Assembly (NCBI RefSeq): GCF_902753875.1
Contig: NZ_CADDTS010000025.1
Coordinates: 61,913-125,912 of the forward strand
Direction of reading: 5' to 3'
Length of the DNA stretch: 64,000 bases
Origin: Acinetobacter bouvetii
Lineage (GTDB): Bacteria > Pseudomonadota > Gammaproteobacteria > Pseudomonadales > Moraxellaceae
In this document: one piece after another, positions 19,206-28,616 of the stretch
Numbering within the stretch: position 1 is the first letter of the stretch
Layout: each line of letters starts with the position of its first letter
Notes under the pieces: model-generated
The model's input: the letters and a program-made list of their open reading frames with translations, nothing else
The model's database searches: none
What the model was told of the DNA's origin: nothing
Translations under genes and position numbers: made by a program

Positions 19206-21134
19206 TTAAAGAATGGTTTCAGCCTTCTGTGTGGTTTCCGTTAAAGGTAAAATGACCTGAATGATAGTTTGTCCCGGTTTTGAATCAATTTTAAATTGAC
19301 CACTCATACGGCTAATTCGTGCTTGCATACTATGTAATCCGACATGTAAGCCGGTATATACCGTTGCAGGTTCAAAGCCGATACCATTGTCCTGAATCTG
19401 CAAAATTAGGGTTTTATCTTCAGATTCATTTAACTGTAGAGAAACCTTATTGGCTTGACTGTGTTTTAAAATATTGGTCAGTGCTTCTTCTACCACACGG
19501 GTTAAGGTCAAGCATTGTTTGGATGAAGGGACTGTTTGCCATTGTTGTCCAAAACTCCATGTTGATTGAATTTCCATTTCTTCAAATAGACGCACAAAAC
19601 GATAACGAATCGGCGCGACCCAATCAATCGGGCTATGAGGAACTGGCGCGCTTATGCTTGATCCCGAGTCGATCACCTGTCGTAAATCGTTACGTAGCAG
19701 TTTTAAAATGGACATAACTTGAGGCTTTTCGATCTTGTCATTTTGTTCGAGTAATAAAATTGATCGCACAATCGATCCACCTAGGCCATCGTGTAAATCG
19801 TGGGAGAGATGAATCCGTTCTTGTAAGCGTGCATTTTCTAGTGCAAGTTGATGTTGATTGTCTAGTGATTCGGTTAATTCGGCTTTTGCACGCGAAACTT
19901 TTTCCGATAGGGTTTTATTAAAGCGTTCAATTTGACGAGCGTTTCGTGCTAAACGTACGCCTAAAATTGCACCTAAAGACAATGTAGTGAAAGGGCCTGT
20001 ATAAGGTGAAAGTGGATGACCTTCCATGGAAATAACAAAATGTGCATCGTGCAAGGCAATAGGTATAAATAGTAGATATACAGCAGCCATTAAATAACTT
20101 TCAGGCTGTTTTGATTGATAAGCCAAAAATAGAAAGCTGATACATTTAGCTAAAAATATCACCATGGCAATACCGAAAAATATTTGGATGACGGTATTGA
20201 GATGAGATAGTGGGGCTAAGCTTAGACAGAGTAAGGCGATTGAGAAAAACAGCCATAATGCCTTTTCAAGCTTTGGAAAACTTCGATGCACAAATGACCA
20301 TACAGCTAAACAGCCGACTAGGGTATAAAAACAGAAAATAATATTCTGGATTCGATCCAATACTGTGGTTGTAAAGGGTAAAGGATCTGTTAATAAAAAG
20401 CAGGAGCTATACAGAATCCAACACAGGTTGGTGATGGCAAACCATAGAAAACTTTTTTCTTTACGGTTGCTGAGCCATGCTAAAAAATAGAAGATACCCA
20501 CCACAAAGCTAATCATGGCGTTAAATTCGATTAAGGTACGTTTTTCTAATAACCACTTTTTATAGATGGGATAAACGTTTTGGTAATTTCCCAATTCTAA
20601 ATACCCTAATCCTGATTTTTGGGTGATACTGCCAAAAACCTGTACCCATAAAATATTTTGCCCTTCTTTTAAACTCGAGGCAGCAATGTTCCATTGGCGG
20701 GGCATGTATTGGCTACGAGAAGCAGGCTCTTGCACCGACAAATCGCTCCATAGCAATTCATCATTGATATAGACACGTCCGCTTTGGGTAATCTTTTCGA
20801 TAACCAGAGTTAAGGGTGTTTTGGGTTGATTGGCACAGTGATAATTAAATTGAATTTTGTACCAGACGTTTTGGTGGTAATCGGGCCAACGCGTATTCCA
20901 TTGATCTGGTAGCTTTTTAAGGCTGATCCATCCCTGAGTTGGGTGAGCACTTTCATTGTGTGTATTGCCTTTTGCTACCTGGATAGATTGGATCGCAGCG
21001 GTACAATTGATAGATTCGCTTGCATGGGTAGAGGTAGGCTGAAATATATACAGCACAATAATGAGAAGAATCCCGAAATAAATCAGCATGGATTTATTGT
21101 TATGGGCTGGATTAGACATGAATCCCTGTCTCAT
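19206..21134 (-). CDS. 7TMR-DISM sensor histidine kinase, NarX/HisKA_3 type
   Basis: A 642-residue membrane kinase. A signal-anchor is followed by a periplasmic beta-rich DISMED2-like domain (residues about 40-190, YINDELLWSDL...LWVQVFG). Next comes a block of about seven membrane segments (about 205-400), a coiled coil, and a HisKA_3 dimerisation helix containing the phospho-acceptor (SHDLHDGLGG). The HATPase domain has an N-box EEALTNILKHSQ and a G-box DNGIGF. The expected partner is a NarL/FixJ-type regulator, but none lies beside it. AGGGGAAAGG precedes ATG 21134; a second ATG at 21119 also has AGGGA. Confidence 0.92.
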   Translation of the reverse strand: MRQGFMSNPAHNNKSMLIYFGILLIIVLYIFQPTSTHASESINCTAAIQSIQVAKGNTHNESAHPTQGWISLKKLPDQWNTRWPDYHQNVWYKIQFNYHCANQPKTPLTLVIEKITQSGRVYINDELLWSDLSVQEPASRSQYMPRQWNIAASSLKEGQNILWVQVFGSITQKSGLGYLELGNYQNVYPIYKKWLLEKRTLIEFNAMISFVVGIFYFLAWLSNRKEKSFLWFAITNLCWILYSSCFLLTDPLPFTTTVLDRIQNIIFCFYTLVGCLAVWSFVHRSFPKLEKALWLFFSIALLCLSLAPLSHLNTVIQIFFGIAMVIFLAKCISFLFLAYQSKQPESYLMAAVYLLFIPIALHDAHFVISMEGHPLSPYTGPFTTLSLGAILGVRLARNARQIERFNKTLSEKVSRAKAELTESLDNQHQLALENARLQERIHLSHDLHDGLGGSIVRSILLLEQNDKIEKPQVMSILKLLRNDLRQVIDSGSSISAPVPHSPIDWVAPIRYRFVRLFEEMEIQSTWSFGQQWQTVPSSKQCLTLTRVVEEALTNILKHSQANKVSLQLNESEDKTLILQIQDNGIGFEPATVYTGLHVGLHSMQARISRMSGQFKIDSKPGQTIIQVILPLTETTQKAETIL

Positions 21135-21292
21135 TTTTTTGCCTTTCCCCTGCGATTTTAAATATTTAAAAAGATGAATTAAAACTAAAAATTAAATTTT
21201 AAAATTTTGTTCAGTATATTTTTTTATCAATCGCATTTACAGCTAAATTTTATCCAAGATTTCATGGAAAATGAAATTTAAGCATTACACAG

Positions 21293-21318
21293 AAGTCGTC
21301 CAAATTTAGACGACCTTT
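21293..21318 (-). terminator. Possible terminator of the sulP gene
   Basis: GTCGTC / GACGAC inverted repeat with an AT-rich loop, 20-45 bases past the transporter stop. The T run is poor on the minus strand, so termination is uncertain. Confidence 0.45.
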
Positions 21319-21336
21319 CCATGAAAATAATCTGGA

Positions 21337-22794
21337 TTAAGCATTCATACGATCAATTAAAGTATTACTGGCTTCATTTAAACCAATTAAAGACGTTTTA
21401 ACACCTTTGGCTTCAAATTTTTGTACCACGGAATTGAGCATATTGACTGAAGTAATATCCCAAATATGCGCATGTGTCAGGTCAATTTCTACTTCTTGAA
21501 TCGCTTCGTTGAAGTCAAAAAATTGAAAGAACTTGTCTGCACTGCTAAAGAAGATTTGACCACTAATCACATATAGACGTTGCTGCTTGTGTAAACTGGA
21601 TTGCACCTTGACCGAGCTTTCCAGTTTATTAATCATAAACAAAGCCGAAAGCAGTACACCTACAAACACCCCTAAAGCGAGATTGTGCGTGGCCAGTACA
21701 ATAATCACTACCGCAAGCATCACTACATTAAAAGAAGTGGGGTGTTTGGCAAACTGTTTGACCGAGCCCCATTGAAAGGTAGTGAAAGAGACCATCAGCA
21801 TAATAGCGACCAAAGCGGCCATAGGTACATAAGCGAGCCAGTCTTTTAAAAATACCACCAAGCAGAGTAAAAATACCCCGGCAACCAAAGTCGATAGGCG
21901 GGTACGCGCTCCAGAGCTGACATTAATGATGGATTGTCCAATCATGGCACAGCCGGCCATCCCGCCCATAAAACCGCTGACGATATTAGCAAGACCTTGT
22001 CCACGACATTCCTGATGGCGGTCGCCCTCGGTTCCAGTGATTTCATTGATCACGGTTGTGGTCATCATGGTTTCAAGCAAACCGACGGTGGCTAAGGTTA
22101 TGGAATAAGGAAAGATAATCTTGAGGGTTTCAATATTCAGCGGAATTTCTGGAATCAGGAAAATCGGCAAGGTATCGGGGAATTGTCCCAAATCACTGAC
22201 GGTACGCATATCTGCACCCAAAAATGTGGCCAAGCAGCTCAATACCACAATACAGATGAGGGGTGAGGGAATGGTTCGTCCAATTTTTGGCAAATAAGGA
22301 AACAGATAAATAATCCCCAAACCCATCGCTATAAATAAATAGCCTAAGCTATCCATCTTGCTGATCTCGGGAAGCTGGGCCATGAAAATTAAAATCGCCA
22401 AGGCATTTAAAAAGCCGTAGACCACAGACTGCGAGACAAAACGCATCAGTTTGGCGACTTTAAAATAACCCGCAATAACCTGAATGATGCCGGTTAGTAC
22501 CGTGGCGGCCAATAAATACTGTAAACCGTGATCTTTGACCAGTGTAATCATCAATAACGCCATGGCACCTGTGGCTGCCGAAATCATGGCAGGGCGACCA
22601 CCGAAAAAGGCAATGCTGACCGCAATACAGAATGAAGCATATAAACCGACTTGCGGGTCGACGCCAGCGATTGCAGAAAAGGCAATCGATTCTGGAATAA
22701 GCGCCAAGCCAACCACTAGGCCCGCCAATACATCGGTGCGGATATTGGAAAACCATTGTTCTTTTTTCAGGCTTATCAGCATAGCTGCTTTCAT
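21337..22794 (-). CDS. SulP-family inorganic anion transporter
   Basis: Inner-membrane secondary transporter for sulfate, bicarbonate or other anions. At about 485 residues it has the conserved first segment ([19 protein letters not shown]), around eleven hydrophobic segments and the signature [23 protein letters not shown] short C-terminal STAS domain ([19 protein letters not shown]) follows. The size and STAS truncation match the bacterial short SulP group, often called sulfate permease or BicA-like. No strong ribosome site is visible; ATG 22794 is taken, and ATG 22782 is an alternative. Confidence 0.92.
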   Translation of the reverse strand: MKAAMLISLKKEQWFSNIRTDVLAGLVVGLALIPESIAFSAIAGVDPQVGLYASFCIAVSIAFFGGRPAMISAATGAMALLMITLVKDHGLQYLLAATVLTGIIQVIAGYFKVAKLMRFVSQSVVYGFLNALAILIFMAQLPEISKMDSLGYLFIAMGLGIIYLFPYLPKIGRTIPSPLICIVVLSCLATFLGADMRTVSDLGQFPDTLPIFLIPEIPLNIETLKIIFPYSITLATVGLLETMMTTTVINEITGTEGDRHQECRGQGLANIVSGFMGGMAGCAMIGQSIINVSSGARTRLSTLVAGVFLLCLVVFLKDWLAYVPMAALVAIMLMVSFTTFQWGSVKQFAKHPTSFNVVMLAVVIIVLATHNLALGVFVGVLLSALFMINKLESSVKVQSSLHKQQRLYVISGQIFFSSADKFFQFFDFNEAIQEVEIDLTHAHIWDITSVNMLNSVVQKFEAKGVKTSLIGLNEASNTLIDRMNA

Positions 22795-22998
22795 CAAACT
22801 TTAAAGCTGCGTATGTTAAAACAAGTTGAAGCAAAAAAGCATACAGCTTTGACTTGAAAATATGCGTGATTTAGACAATATTCGAAGAGTAAGTGATGTT
22901 TATACATTTACGCTTTTTTGCAATTTACAGGTTCGATCACTTGAAAGTTCGTTAGAAGCAATTTAAAACAGTGAATAGATATATAACAAGGATCAGGT

Positions 22999-23610
22999 AT
23001 GAAGCTTTATTATTCTCCAGGTGCGTGCTCTTTGGCATCACACATTATATTGAATGAAATTAATGTAGATTTTGACTTGGAGCGAGTTAATTTAAAAACA
23101 CATAAAACCGAAAAAGGTGCAGATTATTACGAGATTAATCCTAAAGGCTATGTTCCGGCTTTAGAAATTAATCCAGGTTTGATTCTTACTGAAAATGTTG
23201 CCATCTTACCTTTCCTTGCCCAGCATGACCCTAAACAGGATCTTATTCCGCCTTCAGGGTTGGGACGCGCTAAAGTTCTGGAATGGCTAGGTTATTTAAA
23301 TTCAGAATTACATGATGCTTATGCCGTTTTCTTTGGAGCCGCTTTAGAAGCAGAAGCGAAAGAAAAAGCTTATGCGGAAATAGACCGTTTACTTGCCTAT
23401 ATCGAAAAAGCCATTGGCGAGTCAGATAACGACTATTTAGTGGATGATAATTTTGGTCCGGCAGATGCCTATCTATTTGTTTTAACCAACTGGTCTAATG
23501 GTATTGGCCATGATTTAACGCCGTATAGCAATATTATTGCCTTGCGTAATAAAGTAGCAGCACGCCAGTCCGTACAAATTGCAATGCGTGACGAAGGTTT
23601 GATTCCTTAA
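22999..23610 (+). CDS. gstA: Glutathione S-transferase, beta-like
   Basis: A 203-residue cytosolic transferase conjugating glutathione to electrophiles. The N-terminal thioredoxin-like domain starts MKLYYSPGACSLASHIIL, with the beta-class Cys10 position and the cis-proline region NPKGYVPAL followed by LTENVAI. A C-terminal helical domain is present. The length equals that of E. coli GstA, which it resembles closely at the N-terminus. AAGGATCAGG precedes the ATG. The gene is alone; a dispersed hairpin element lies 54 bases downstream. Confidence 0.93.
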   Translation: MKLYYSPGACSLASHIILNEINVDFDLERVNLKTHKTEKGADYYEINPKGYVPALEINPGLILTENVAILPFLAQHDPKQDLIPPSGLGRAKVLEWLGYLNSELHDAYAVFFGAALEAEAKEKAYAEIDRLLAYIEKAIGESDNDYLVDDNFGPADAYLFVLTNWSNGIGHDLTPYSNIIALRNKVAARQSVQIAMRDEGLIP

Positions 23611-24161
23611 TCTCTGCATTAATTTGAAAAAGCACCTGAGGGTGCTACTGTTCTGTAATTTGATTTAAGCCAGTTTTCGATACACGAGTGTGGCAGGGAT
23701 GCCACACGTTACCCATCACAACAAGGATGTTGTGTATGGGTAACATAGGCTTTTGCTTACTTTTGGCCTTTCAAAAGTAAGATCTCGCCTACACGAATCT
23801 CATTCGATTTTTATTGAAATATTGCGGCTGTGAAAGATTCTCTAGCTTAACTAGGATGATTTTGAGCCTATATTCAAAGAATAAACTCCTATTTGATTAA
23901 TGAATTAATCCCTTAAAATTTAGCTTTATAAAAACTTATCTATATAATTTTGAATTGAAAAATATTTTATCTAAAAAATTAGTAAAATTATGGGACATCA
24001 ATCAGCTGAAGTGCTTTTTTCTTTTAAAAGTTTTTAAACCTTGAATAAAAAAATATATATTGTTGATTTATTATCAATAGTATTTTGCAAATACATGAAT
24101 TTTTATCAATAAAATATTTGGATATATTGGTCGCTGAAAACAAATGATCAAAGGCAAATCA
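23611..24161. other. Long intergenic region holding repeat element A
   Basis: 551 bases without a credible gene. A weak hairpin AGCACC-TGAG-GGTGCT (23631-23646) may end gstA. The three-hairpin repeat occupies about 23664-23855. The remaining 300 bases (23860-24140) are very AT-rich and probably carry the mdaB promoter, but no single -10/-35 pair stands out. Confidence 0.6.
23664..23855 (+). repeat. Dispersed three-hairpin intergenic element, copy A
   Basis: Three adjacent inverted repeats are visible. The first is GTGTGGCA-GGGA-TGCCACAC (23688-23707). The second directly abuts it: GTTACCCAT...ATGGGTAAC with inner ACAAC/GTTGT (23708-23744). The third is CTTACTTTTG...CAAAAGTAAG (23756-23781). 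Downstream similarity to copy B continues through GCCTACAC and TTATTGAAA...TTGCGGC. A second copy lies at about 63285-63528 in opposite orientation. No reading frame is inside. It resembles REP-type or MITE-like elements, but no terminal inverted repeat or target duplication could be defined. Confidence 0.75.
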
Positions 24162-24743
24162 ATGAGTAATATCCTGATTGTGAATGGTGCCAAGCAATTT
24201 GCACATTCGAATGGCGAATTAAATGACACTTTAACTGAGTTGGCAAATGTGGTGCTTGGTGAATTGGGTCATGACGTCAAAATCTCGCGTGCAGACAGTG
24301 ACTATGAAATTCAGGAAGAAATTAAAAAATATGTATGGGCAGACGTCATTATTTATCAAATGCCAGGATGGTGGATGGGTGCGCCGTGGACAGTAAAAAA
24401 ATATATTGATGATATTTTTACAGAAGGACATGGGACTTTATATGCCAGCGATGGCCGATCCCGTTCCGATACATCGAAAAAATATGGTTCAGGTGGTCTG
24501 ATTCACGATAAAAAATATATGTTGTCCTTAACCTGGAATGCACCCATCGAAGCTTTTAATGACGCGGATCAATTTTTCCATGGGGTCGGGGTGGATGGGG
24601 TTTATCTCCCATTTCATAAAGCCAATCAATTTTTAGGTATGAAAAGTTTAAATACGTTCATTGTGAATGATGTGATTAAAATGCCAAATGTTGCTGAATA
24701 TGAACATAAATATCGTCAACATCTGATGGATGTTTTCGCCTGA
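24162..24743 (+). CDS. mdaB: MdaB NADPH-quinone reductase
   Basis: A 193-residue flavodoxin-fold quinone reductase that carries out two-electron reduction of quinones and protects from redox-cycling compounds. It matches E. coli MdaB nearly throughout (MSNILIVNGAK start, QMPGWWMGAPWTVKKYIDD, FHGVGVDGVYLPFHKANQFL). The start at 24162 is chosen over 24144 because MSNIL is the family start and AAAGGC lies before it. ygiN follows 26 bases later, the same pairing as in E. coli. Confidence 0.96.
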   Translation: MSNILIVNGAKQFAHSNGELNDTLTELANVVLGELGHDVKISRADSDYEIQEEIKKYVWADVIIYQMPGWWMGAPWTVKKYIDDIFTEGHGTLYASDGRSRSDTSKKYGSGGLIHDKKYMLSLTWNAPIEAFNDADQFFHGVGVDGVYLPFHKANQFLGMKSLNTFIVNDVIKMPNVAEYEHKYRQHLMDVFA

Positions 24744-24769
24744 TAGATGGGTGGGGTAAGGAGTAAATT

Positions 24770-25090
24770 ATGCTAATTGTAATTGCAGATATTCAGATTC
24801 GCTCAGGTGCTCAACATCGTCAGAATGTGTTCAATGCATTTAGAAAAATAATCCCTGTGGTGTTGCAGGAAGAGGGTTGTTACGGCTATGAGTTACTGAT
24901 CGATCAAGAATCGAATGTTGATTATCAGACTAAATCAGCTGATGTTATTACCATGCTGGAACATTGGGAAAGTATTGACCATTTAAATGCGCATTTGCAG
25001 ACACCCCATATGTATGCCTATCAGCAACAAGTGAAAGATGATGTGCTGGATGTGAAAATCCGGATTCTGCAAAAGGGTTTAAGTAGTTAA
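24770..25090 (+). CDS. ygiN: YgiN-like quinol monooxygenase
   Basis: A 106-residue antibiotic-biosynthesis-monooxygenase (ABM) fold protein, a small dimeric ferredoxin-like barrel. It begins MLIVIADIQIRSG and ends with the conserved HLQTPHMYAYQQQVKDDVL...IRILQ. E. coli YgiN oxidises menadiol back to menadione, forming a quinone cycle with MdaB; the adjacent mdaB supports the same function here. The ribosome site AAGGAG is well placed. Confidence 0.93.
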   Translation: MLIVIADIQIRSGAQHRQNVFNAFRKIIPVVLQEEGCYGYELLIDQESNVDYQTKSADVITMLEHWESIDHLNAHLQTPHMYAYQQQVKDDVLDVKIRILQKGLSS

Positions 25091-25111
25091 GGACCTTTTT
25101 CTTAAAGCATT

Positions 25112-25139
25112 AAAAAAGGACTCCTGTGAGTCCTTTTTA
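25112..25139 (+). terminator. Terminator of mdaB-ygiN
   Basis: AAAAAGGACTC-CTGT-GAGTCCTTTTT, a strong 11-pair stem with T run. It is symmetric enough to serve thiG on the other strand too. Confidence 0.9.
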
Positions 25140-25151
25140 GTATTTTGACTT

Positions 25152-25937
25152 TTATTTAAAGAAATATCCGGTTTCAGGTGAGCTGGCATTGGCCATGCGT
25201 TTGCGCGGCATACGACCAGCAAGGAAAGCTTCATGACCTGCCTCAACTGCTTTTTTCATGGCAGAGGCCATTAAAATTGGGTTTTGTGCTGCCGCAATGG
25301 CAGTGTTCATGAGTACACCATCACAACCCAGTTCCATGGCAATCGCAGCATCACTGGCCGTACCAACGCCAGCATCGACCAAGACTGGAACTTTGGCGTT
25401 TTCTTTAATGATCGAAATGGTATGTGGATTTAAAATCCCTAAACCAGAACCAATCAGGCTGCCCAATGGCATAATCGCCACACAGCCCATGCTTTCTAAT
25501 TCCTGAGCGATAATTGGATCATCTGATGTGTAAACCATGATCTCGAAACCATCATCAATTAAGGTGCGGGCAGCTTTTAAGGTTTCTGTCACATTAGGAT
25601 AAAGGGTTTTTTCATCGCCTAAAACTTCCAATTTAACCAGATTGTGACCATCTAAAAGCTCACGTGCCAACATACAGGTACGGACTGCGCTGTTGGCATC
25701 AAAGCAGCCGGCGGTATTGGGCAGGATGGTGTATTTTTCTGGAGGAATCACAGAAAGCAAATTCGGCTGATCCGGATGCTGACCAATATTGACCCGGCGG
25801 ATTGCAACCGTGACGATCTCTGCGCCACTGGCCTGAATGGCTAAATCAGTTTCAGTTAAATCTTTATATTTACCTGTACCCACCAATAAACGTGAATTAA
25901 ATGTACGCGAACCAATTATAAGCGGGGTGTCTTCCAT
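25152..25937 (-). CDS. thiG: Thiazole synthase ThiG
   Basis: Forms the thiazole phosphate of thiamine from deoxyxylulose phosphate, dehydroglycine/iminoglycine and ThiS thiocarboxylate. The 261-residue TIM barrel has the Schiff-base lysine region [10 protein letters not shown] and phosphate-binding [14 protein letters not shown] and GVLMNTAIA. thiS lies immediately upstream, so the sulfur carrier and its client enzyme are cotranscribed. Confidence 0.97.
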   Translation of the reverse strand: MEDTPLIIGSRTFNSRLLVGTGKYKDLTETDLAIQASGAEIVTVAIRRVNIGQHPDQPNLLSVIPPEKYTILPNTAGCFDANSAVRTCMLARELLDGHNLVKLEVLGDEKTLYPNVTETLKAARTLIDDGFEIMVYTSDDPIIAQELESMGCVAIMPLGSLIGSGLGILNPHTISIIKENAKVPVLVDAGVGTASDAAIAMELGCDGVLMNTAIAAAQNPILMASAMKKAVEAGHEAFLAGRMPRKRMANASSPETGYFFK

Positions 25938-25948
25938 GGGAGCTCCAA

Positions 25949-26146
25949 TTAACCGCCACCGACGGCATGAATAATTTCGATATGATCTTCTGCGCAGATT
26001 AGAGTCTGTGCCAATCTGCTTTTGGAAATAATCATTTCATTCTGTTCTACAGCAAAACGCTTACCTTCAAGCTCAAGTTCTTGAATCAATTCTAATAAAG
26101 TGTTGCATGAGGTATTTTTAGATTCGCCGTTCAAATATATATGCAT
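25949..26146 (-). CDS. thiS: Sulfur carrier protein ThiS
   Basis: A 65-residue ubiquitin-like sulfur carrier ending in the required Gly-Gly (IIHAVGGG), whose C-terminus becomes a thiocarboxylate. Three ATG codons lie in tandem (26152, 26149, 26146). AGGGAA abuts the first, so the third gives the best spacing and the usual ThiS length. Eleven bases separate it from thiG. No TPP riboswitch-like thi-box is visible upstream. Confidence 0.93.
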   Translation of the reverse strand: MHIYLNGESKNTSCNTLLELIQELELEGKRFAVEQNEMIISKSRLAQTLICAEDHIEIIHAVGGG

Positions 26147-26169
26147 CATCATTTCCCTGTATGCTGAAT

Positions 26170-26535
26170 TTATTTCACGTATTTAAATGCATTCCAGGCT
26201 AAAACCAACCATCCAGCAATCATCAAAGCGCCGCCAATCGGGGTAATGGCTCCTAAAATACGGGGTAGGCCCAAGGCCATCACATAAAGCGAGCCACAGA
26301 AAAAGAAAATGCCGATTTGAATCAGGATAAAGCTGATTTTAATCGGAAGCTCTGGAATCACTCGGGCTATAATAGCGAGTGCTAAAAGTCCAAGTGCATG
26401 ATAGAAAAAATAGTCAGTTGCAGTTTGCCACCAAGCGAGTTGGGCTTCGGTTGCATGTGCTTTTAAGCCATGGGCGCCAAATGCACCGAGCATCACAGCA
26501 AAGGCGAGGTTAAGGGCTGAAATTGCAATCCACAT
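26170..26535 (-). CDS. DUF423 membrane protein
   Basis: A small inner-membrane protein of 121 residues with four hydrophobic segments and the DUF423 hallmarks LGAFGAHGLK near the start and ITPIGGALMIAGW near the end. Its function is unknown (E. coli YgdD and B. subtilis YwdK are relatives). ATG 26535 is chosen over an upstream TTG because AGGTGG is eight bases before the ATG. It lies 23 bases before thiS and may be cotranscribed. Confidence 0.9.
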   Translation of the reverse strand: MWIAISALNLAFAVMLGAFGAHGLKAHATEAQLAWWQTATDYFFYHALGLLALAIIARVIPELPIKISFILIQIGIFFFCGSLYVMALGLPRILGAITPIGGALMIAGWLVLAWNAFKYVK

Positions 26536-26630
26536 AAGCAATGACCACCTGAGTAAATTTGCGCATAACTTAGCATATTTTCAGGCTTCCGAGAAAGGCT
26601 AAAAGCAACAATCCGGATCGCTAAATATGA

Positions 26631-26656
26631 AAAAAGGGCATTTCGCCCTTTCTTTA
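26631..26656 (-). terminator. Terminator of rpoH
   Basis: AAAGGGC / GCCCTTT stem with TTTTTT on the minus strand, directly after the rpoH stop. Confidence 0.85.
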
Positions 26657-26682
26657 AAATGAAATTAAATCTGCCTCTTCAC

Positions 26683-27552
26683 CTAGTTGGAAGACATGGC
26701 CACTTTAATTTTTTCCATGGCATTTTTTTCAAGCTGACGAATACGTTCTGCAGAGACATTATATTCAGCTGCCAATTCATGCAGGGTAGATTTTTCATCA
26801 TCCAGCCAGCGGCGCTGTAAAATATTGCGCGAACGGTCATCCAGCTGATCCATCGCATCATGCAAGGCAGAAGTACTCTGTTCTTCGTAGTCTTCTTCTT
26901 CAGCTAAACGTGCAGGGTCATAACGGTTATCTTCTAAATACAGAGCCGGGGCAACATGCGTTGAACCCTCATCATCGTCATCGCCTTGCGCCTCAAATGC
27001 AGCATCATAAGCCGTTAAGCGACCTTCCATTTCCAGGACTTGTTCAGGGGTCACATTTAAGTCATTGGCAATAGATTGTGCTTCATCCAGAGTCAGTTTT
27101 TTACTGGATTTTTTTAAGCTGCGCAGATTAAAGAATAATTTGCGTTGTGCTTTGGTGGTGGCAATTTTCACAATACGCCAGTTACGAATCACGTATTCAT
27201 GGATTTCAGCTTTAATCCAGTGTACGGCAAAAGACACTAGACGCACGCCCATATTCGGGTCAAAGCGTTTAACGGCCTTCATTAAACCAAGGTTGCCTTC
27301 TTGTATCAGGTCGCCTTGCGGTAAACCATAGCCTGCATAACTACGGGCAATATGAACCACAAAACGCAGATGTGACATCACCAGCATTTTTGCGGCATCT
27401 AAATCTTGGTCGTAATAGTAGCGTTCGGCTAACTCTTTTTCTTGTTCAGCCGTTAAAATAGGAATCTGATTGACAGTACTTATATAAGCACCGAGATTAA
27501 CCCCTGGTGCCGATAATGACAGGGGCATCAATTGATTGCTGCTGTCACTCAT
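26683..27552 (-). CDS. rpoH: RNA polymerase heat-shock sigma factor RpoH
   Basis: Sigma-32, which directs heat-shock transcription (including clpB-type chaperone genes). The 289-residue protein has region 2 ([20 protein letters not shown]), the diagnostic RpoH box QRKLFFNLR, and a region 4 helix-turn-helix near the end ([19 protein letters not shown]). A strong AAGGAG lies before ATG 27552. An acidic insert (GDDDDEG) separates regions 3 and 4. Translational thermosensing is typical of rpoH, but no specific structure was resolved here. Confidence 0.97.
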   Translation of the reverse strand: MSDSSNQLMPLSLSAPGVNLGAYISTVNQIPILTAEQEKELAERYYYDQDLDAAKMLVMSHLRFVVHIARSYAGYGLPQGDLIQEGNLGLMKAVKRFDPNMGVRLVSFAVHWIKAEIHEYVIRNWRIVKIATTKAQRKLFFNLRSLKKSSKKLTLDEAQSIANDLNVTPEQVLEMEGRLTAYDAAFEAQGDDDDEGSTHVAPALYLEDNRYDPARLAEEEDYEEQSTSALHDAMDQLDDRSRNILQRRWLDDEKSTLHELAAEYNVSAERIRQLEKNAMEKIKVAMSSN

Positions 27553-27689
27553 GTGTTCTCCTTAGAAGTGGATGACATAACCATCTTAAATTTTATCTTA
27601 ATCCAATATTTTCCTGAATTAAGGAAAATTGGGTATAGAAATGTAATTTTTTATACACATTTGAAACGTTCTAGTTTAATTGAAAATAA

Positions 27690-27923
27690 TTAAGATTCAA
27701 TTAAGTAGTGATACTCAGAATCGGAAATTTTAGTCATATTGCATTTGAGCTGGTGCATCTGACAATAGCGTATTACATCTTGCTGACTGTGCGGATCAGA
27801 AGACTTGAGCAAAAATACATGCTCTAGCTGGTTTTTAAGTGTTCTCTTAAGCATCAATAATGGCATCGGGCAGGGCTTACCCATAGCATCAATGATTACT
27901 ACTGAACTGGCAAGATTATCCAT
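27690..27923 (-). CDS. TusA/SirA-family sulfur carrier protein
   Basis: A 77-residue protein with the family motif GKPCPMPLLMLKRTL, whose first cysteine carries persulfide sulfur. It is shorter and more diverged than E. coli TusA, so a role in tRNA thiolation is not assured; sulfur relay or redox functions are equally possible. It lies upstream of rpoH on the same strand with a 137-base gap. Confidence 0.85.
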   Translation of the reverse strand: MDNLASSVVIIDAMGKPCPMPLLMLKRTLKNQLEHVFLLKSSDPHSQQDVIRYCQMHQLKCNMTKISDSEYHYLIES

Positions 27924-28305
27924 CTCATTCGATATATAACTAACTTGATATAAATATTAGCAAATTTAGTGCCATAACCAAATAAAATTATACAATTTAA
28001 ACATAAAGGTACTTATCTAAAATAAGGAAATAATTAGTAAAAAAGAAGCTGAATCAAAAAGAAGATTAATCGAAAAAAACAGTATGAATTGTCATAAACC
28101 CGTGTTAAGCTCGTCGCGTATTCAAAATTAATGACTTATCTAAAAAGTCTTAAAATAGAATATCGCAATGGATGTAACCGGGATTTTGTTAATAGTAATA
28201 CAGAATGATTACAAGCTTAGAAATAATAATTATTTTTAAACCTTGTTTACTCTGCTGTTTGCAACACCGGGTGGTCCTTTAATTAAATACAATGAGGATT
28301 AACTT
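27924..28305. other. Intergenic region with the cold-shock gene leader
   Basis: 382 bases with no gene. The plus-strand csp gene starts at its right end with GAGGATTAACTT before the ATG. Long 5' leaders are usual for cspA-type mRNAs, and part of this region probably forms one. No convincing -35/-10 pair was found by eye. Confidence 0.5.
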
Positions 28306-28518
28306 ATGACAGCTCGTGAACAAGGCGTAGTTAAATGGTTCAACGACACTAAAGGCTTCGGCTTTATTCAACGTAATGGCGGCGACGACGTATTCGTTCA
28401 TTTCCGTGCTATCCAAGGCGAAGGCCATCGTTCACTTCGTGACGGTCAACGTGTTGAATTCAGCGTAGTTAAAGGTCAAAAAGGCTTCCAAGCTGAAGAA
28501 GTACAACCTTTAGACTAA
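28306..28518 (+). CDS. CspA-family cold-shock RNA chaperone
   Basis: A 70-residue single OB-fold protein binding single-stranded RNA/DNA. RNP1 (KGFGFIQR) and RNP2 (DVFVHF) are intact, and [14 protein letters not shown] is the typical start. It acts in the cytoplasm to melt RNA structure. The helicase gene 100 bases downstream has a related RNA-remodelling job but is separated by a strong terminator. Confidence 0.95.
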   Translation: MTAREQGVVKWFNDTKGFGFIQRNGGDDVFVHFRAIQGEGHRSLRDGQRVEFSVVKGQKGFQAEEVQPLD

Positions 28519-28537
28519 TCGCCTGATTATTCATGAG

Positions 28538-28569
28538 AACGCCCCAATGTAATTTGGGGCGTTTTTGTT
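28538..28569 (+). terminator. Terminator of the cold-shock gene
   Basis: AACGCCCCAA-TGTAAT-TTGGGGCGTT followed by TTTTG. Confidence 0.9.
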
Positions 28570-28616
28570 TATAATGGGAACCTATTTTCGTGATTATTTA
28601 GTTAGAGCACATTTAT

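Noticed and set aside
19319..19717. Plus-strand open frame of 132 codons inside the sensor kinase gene
   Set aside because: Antisense to the conserved HATPase and HisKA_3 region, with no ribosome site.
23664..23855. Hairpin repeats considered as a CRISPR array
   Set aside because: The hairpins differ from each other, there are no regular spacers, and the element recurs once elsewhere rather than in tandem.
26153..26169. TPP riboswitch before thiS
   Set aside because: The gap to the preceding gene is too short and no thi-box sequence is present.
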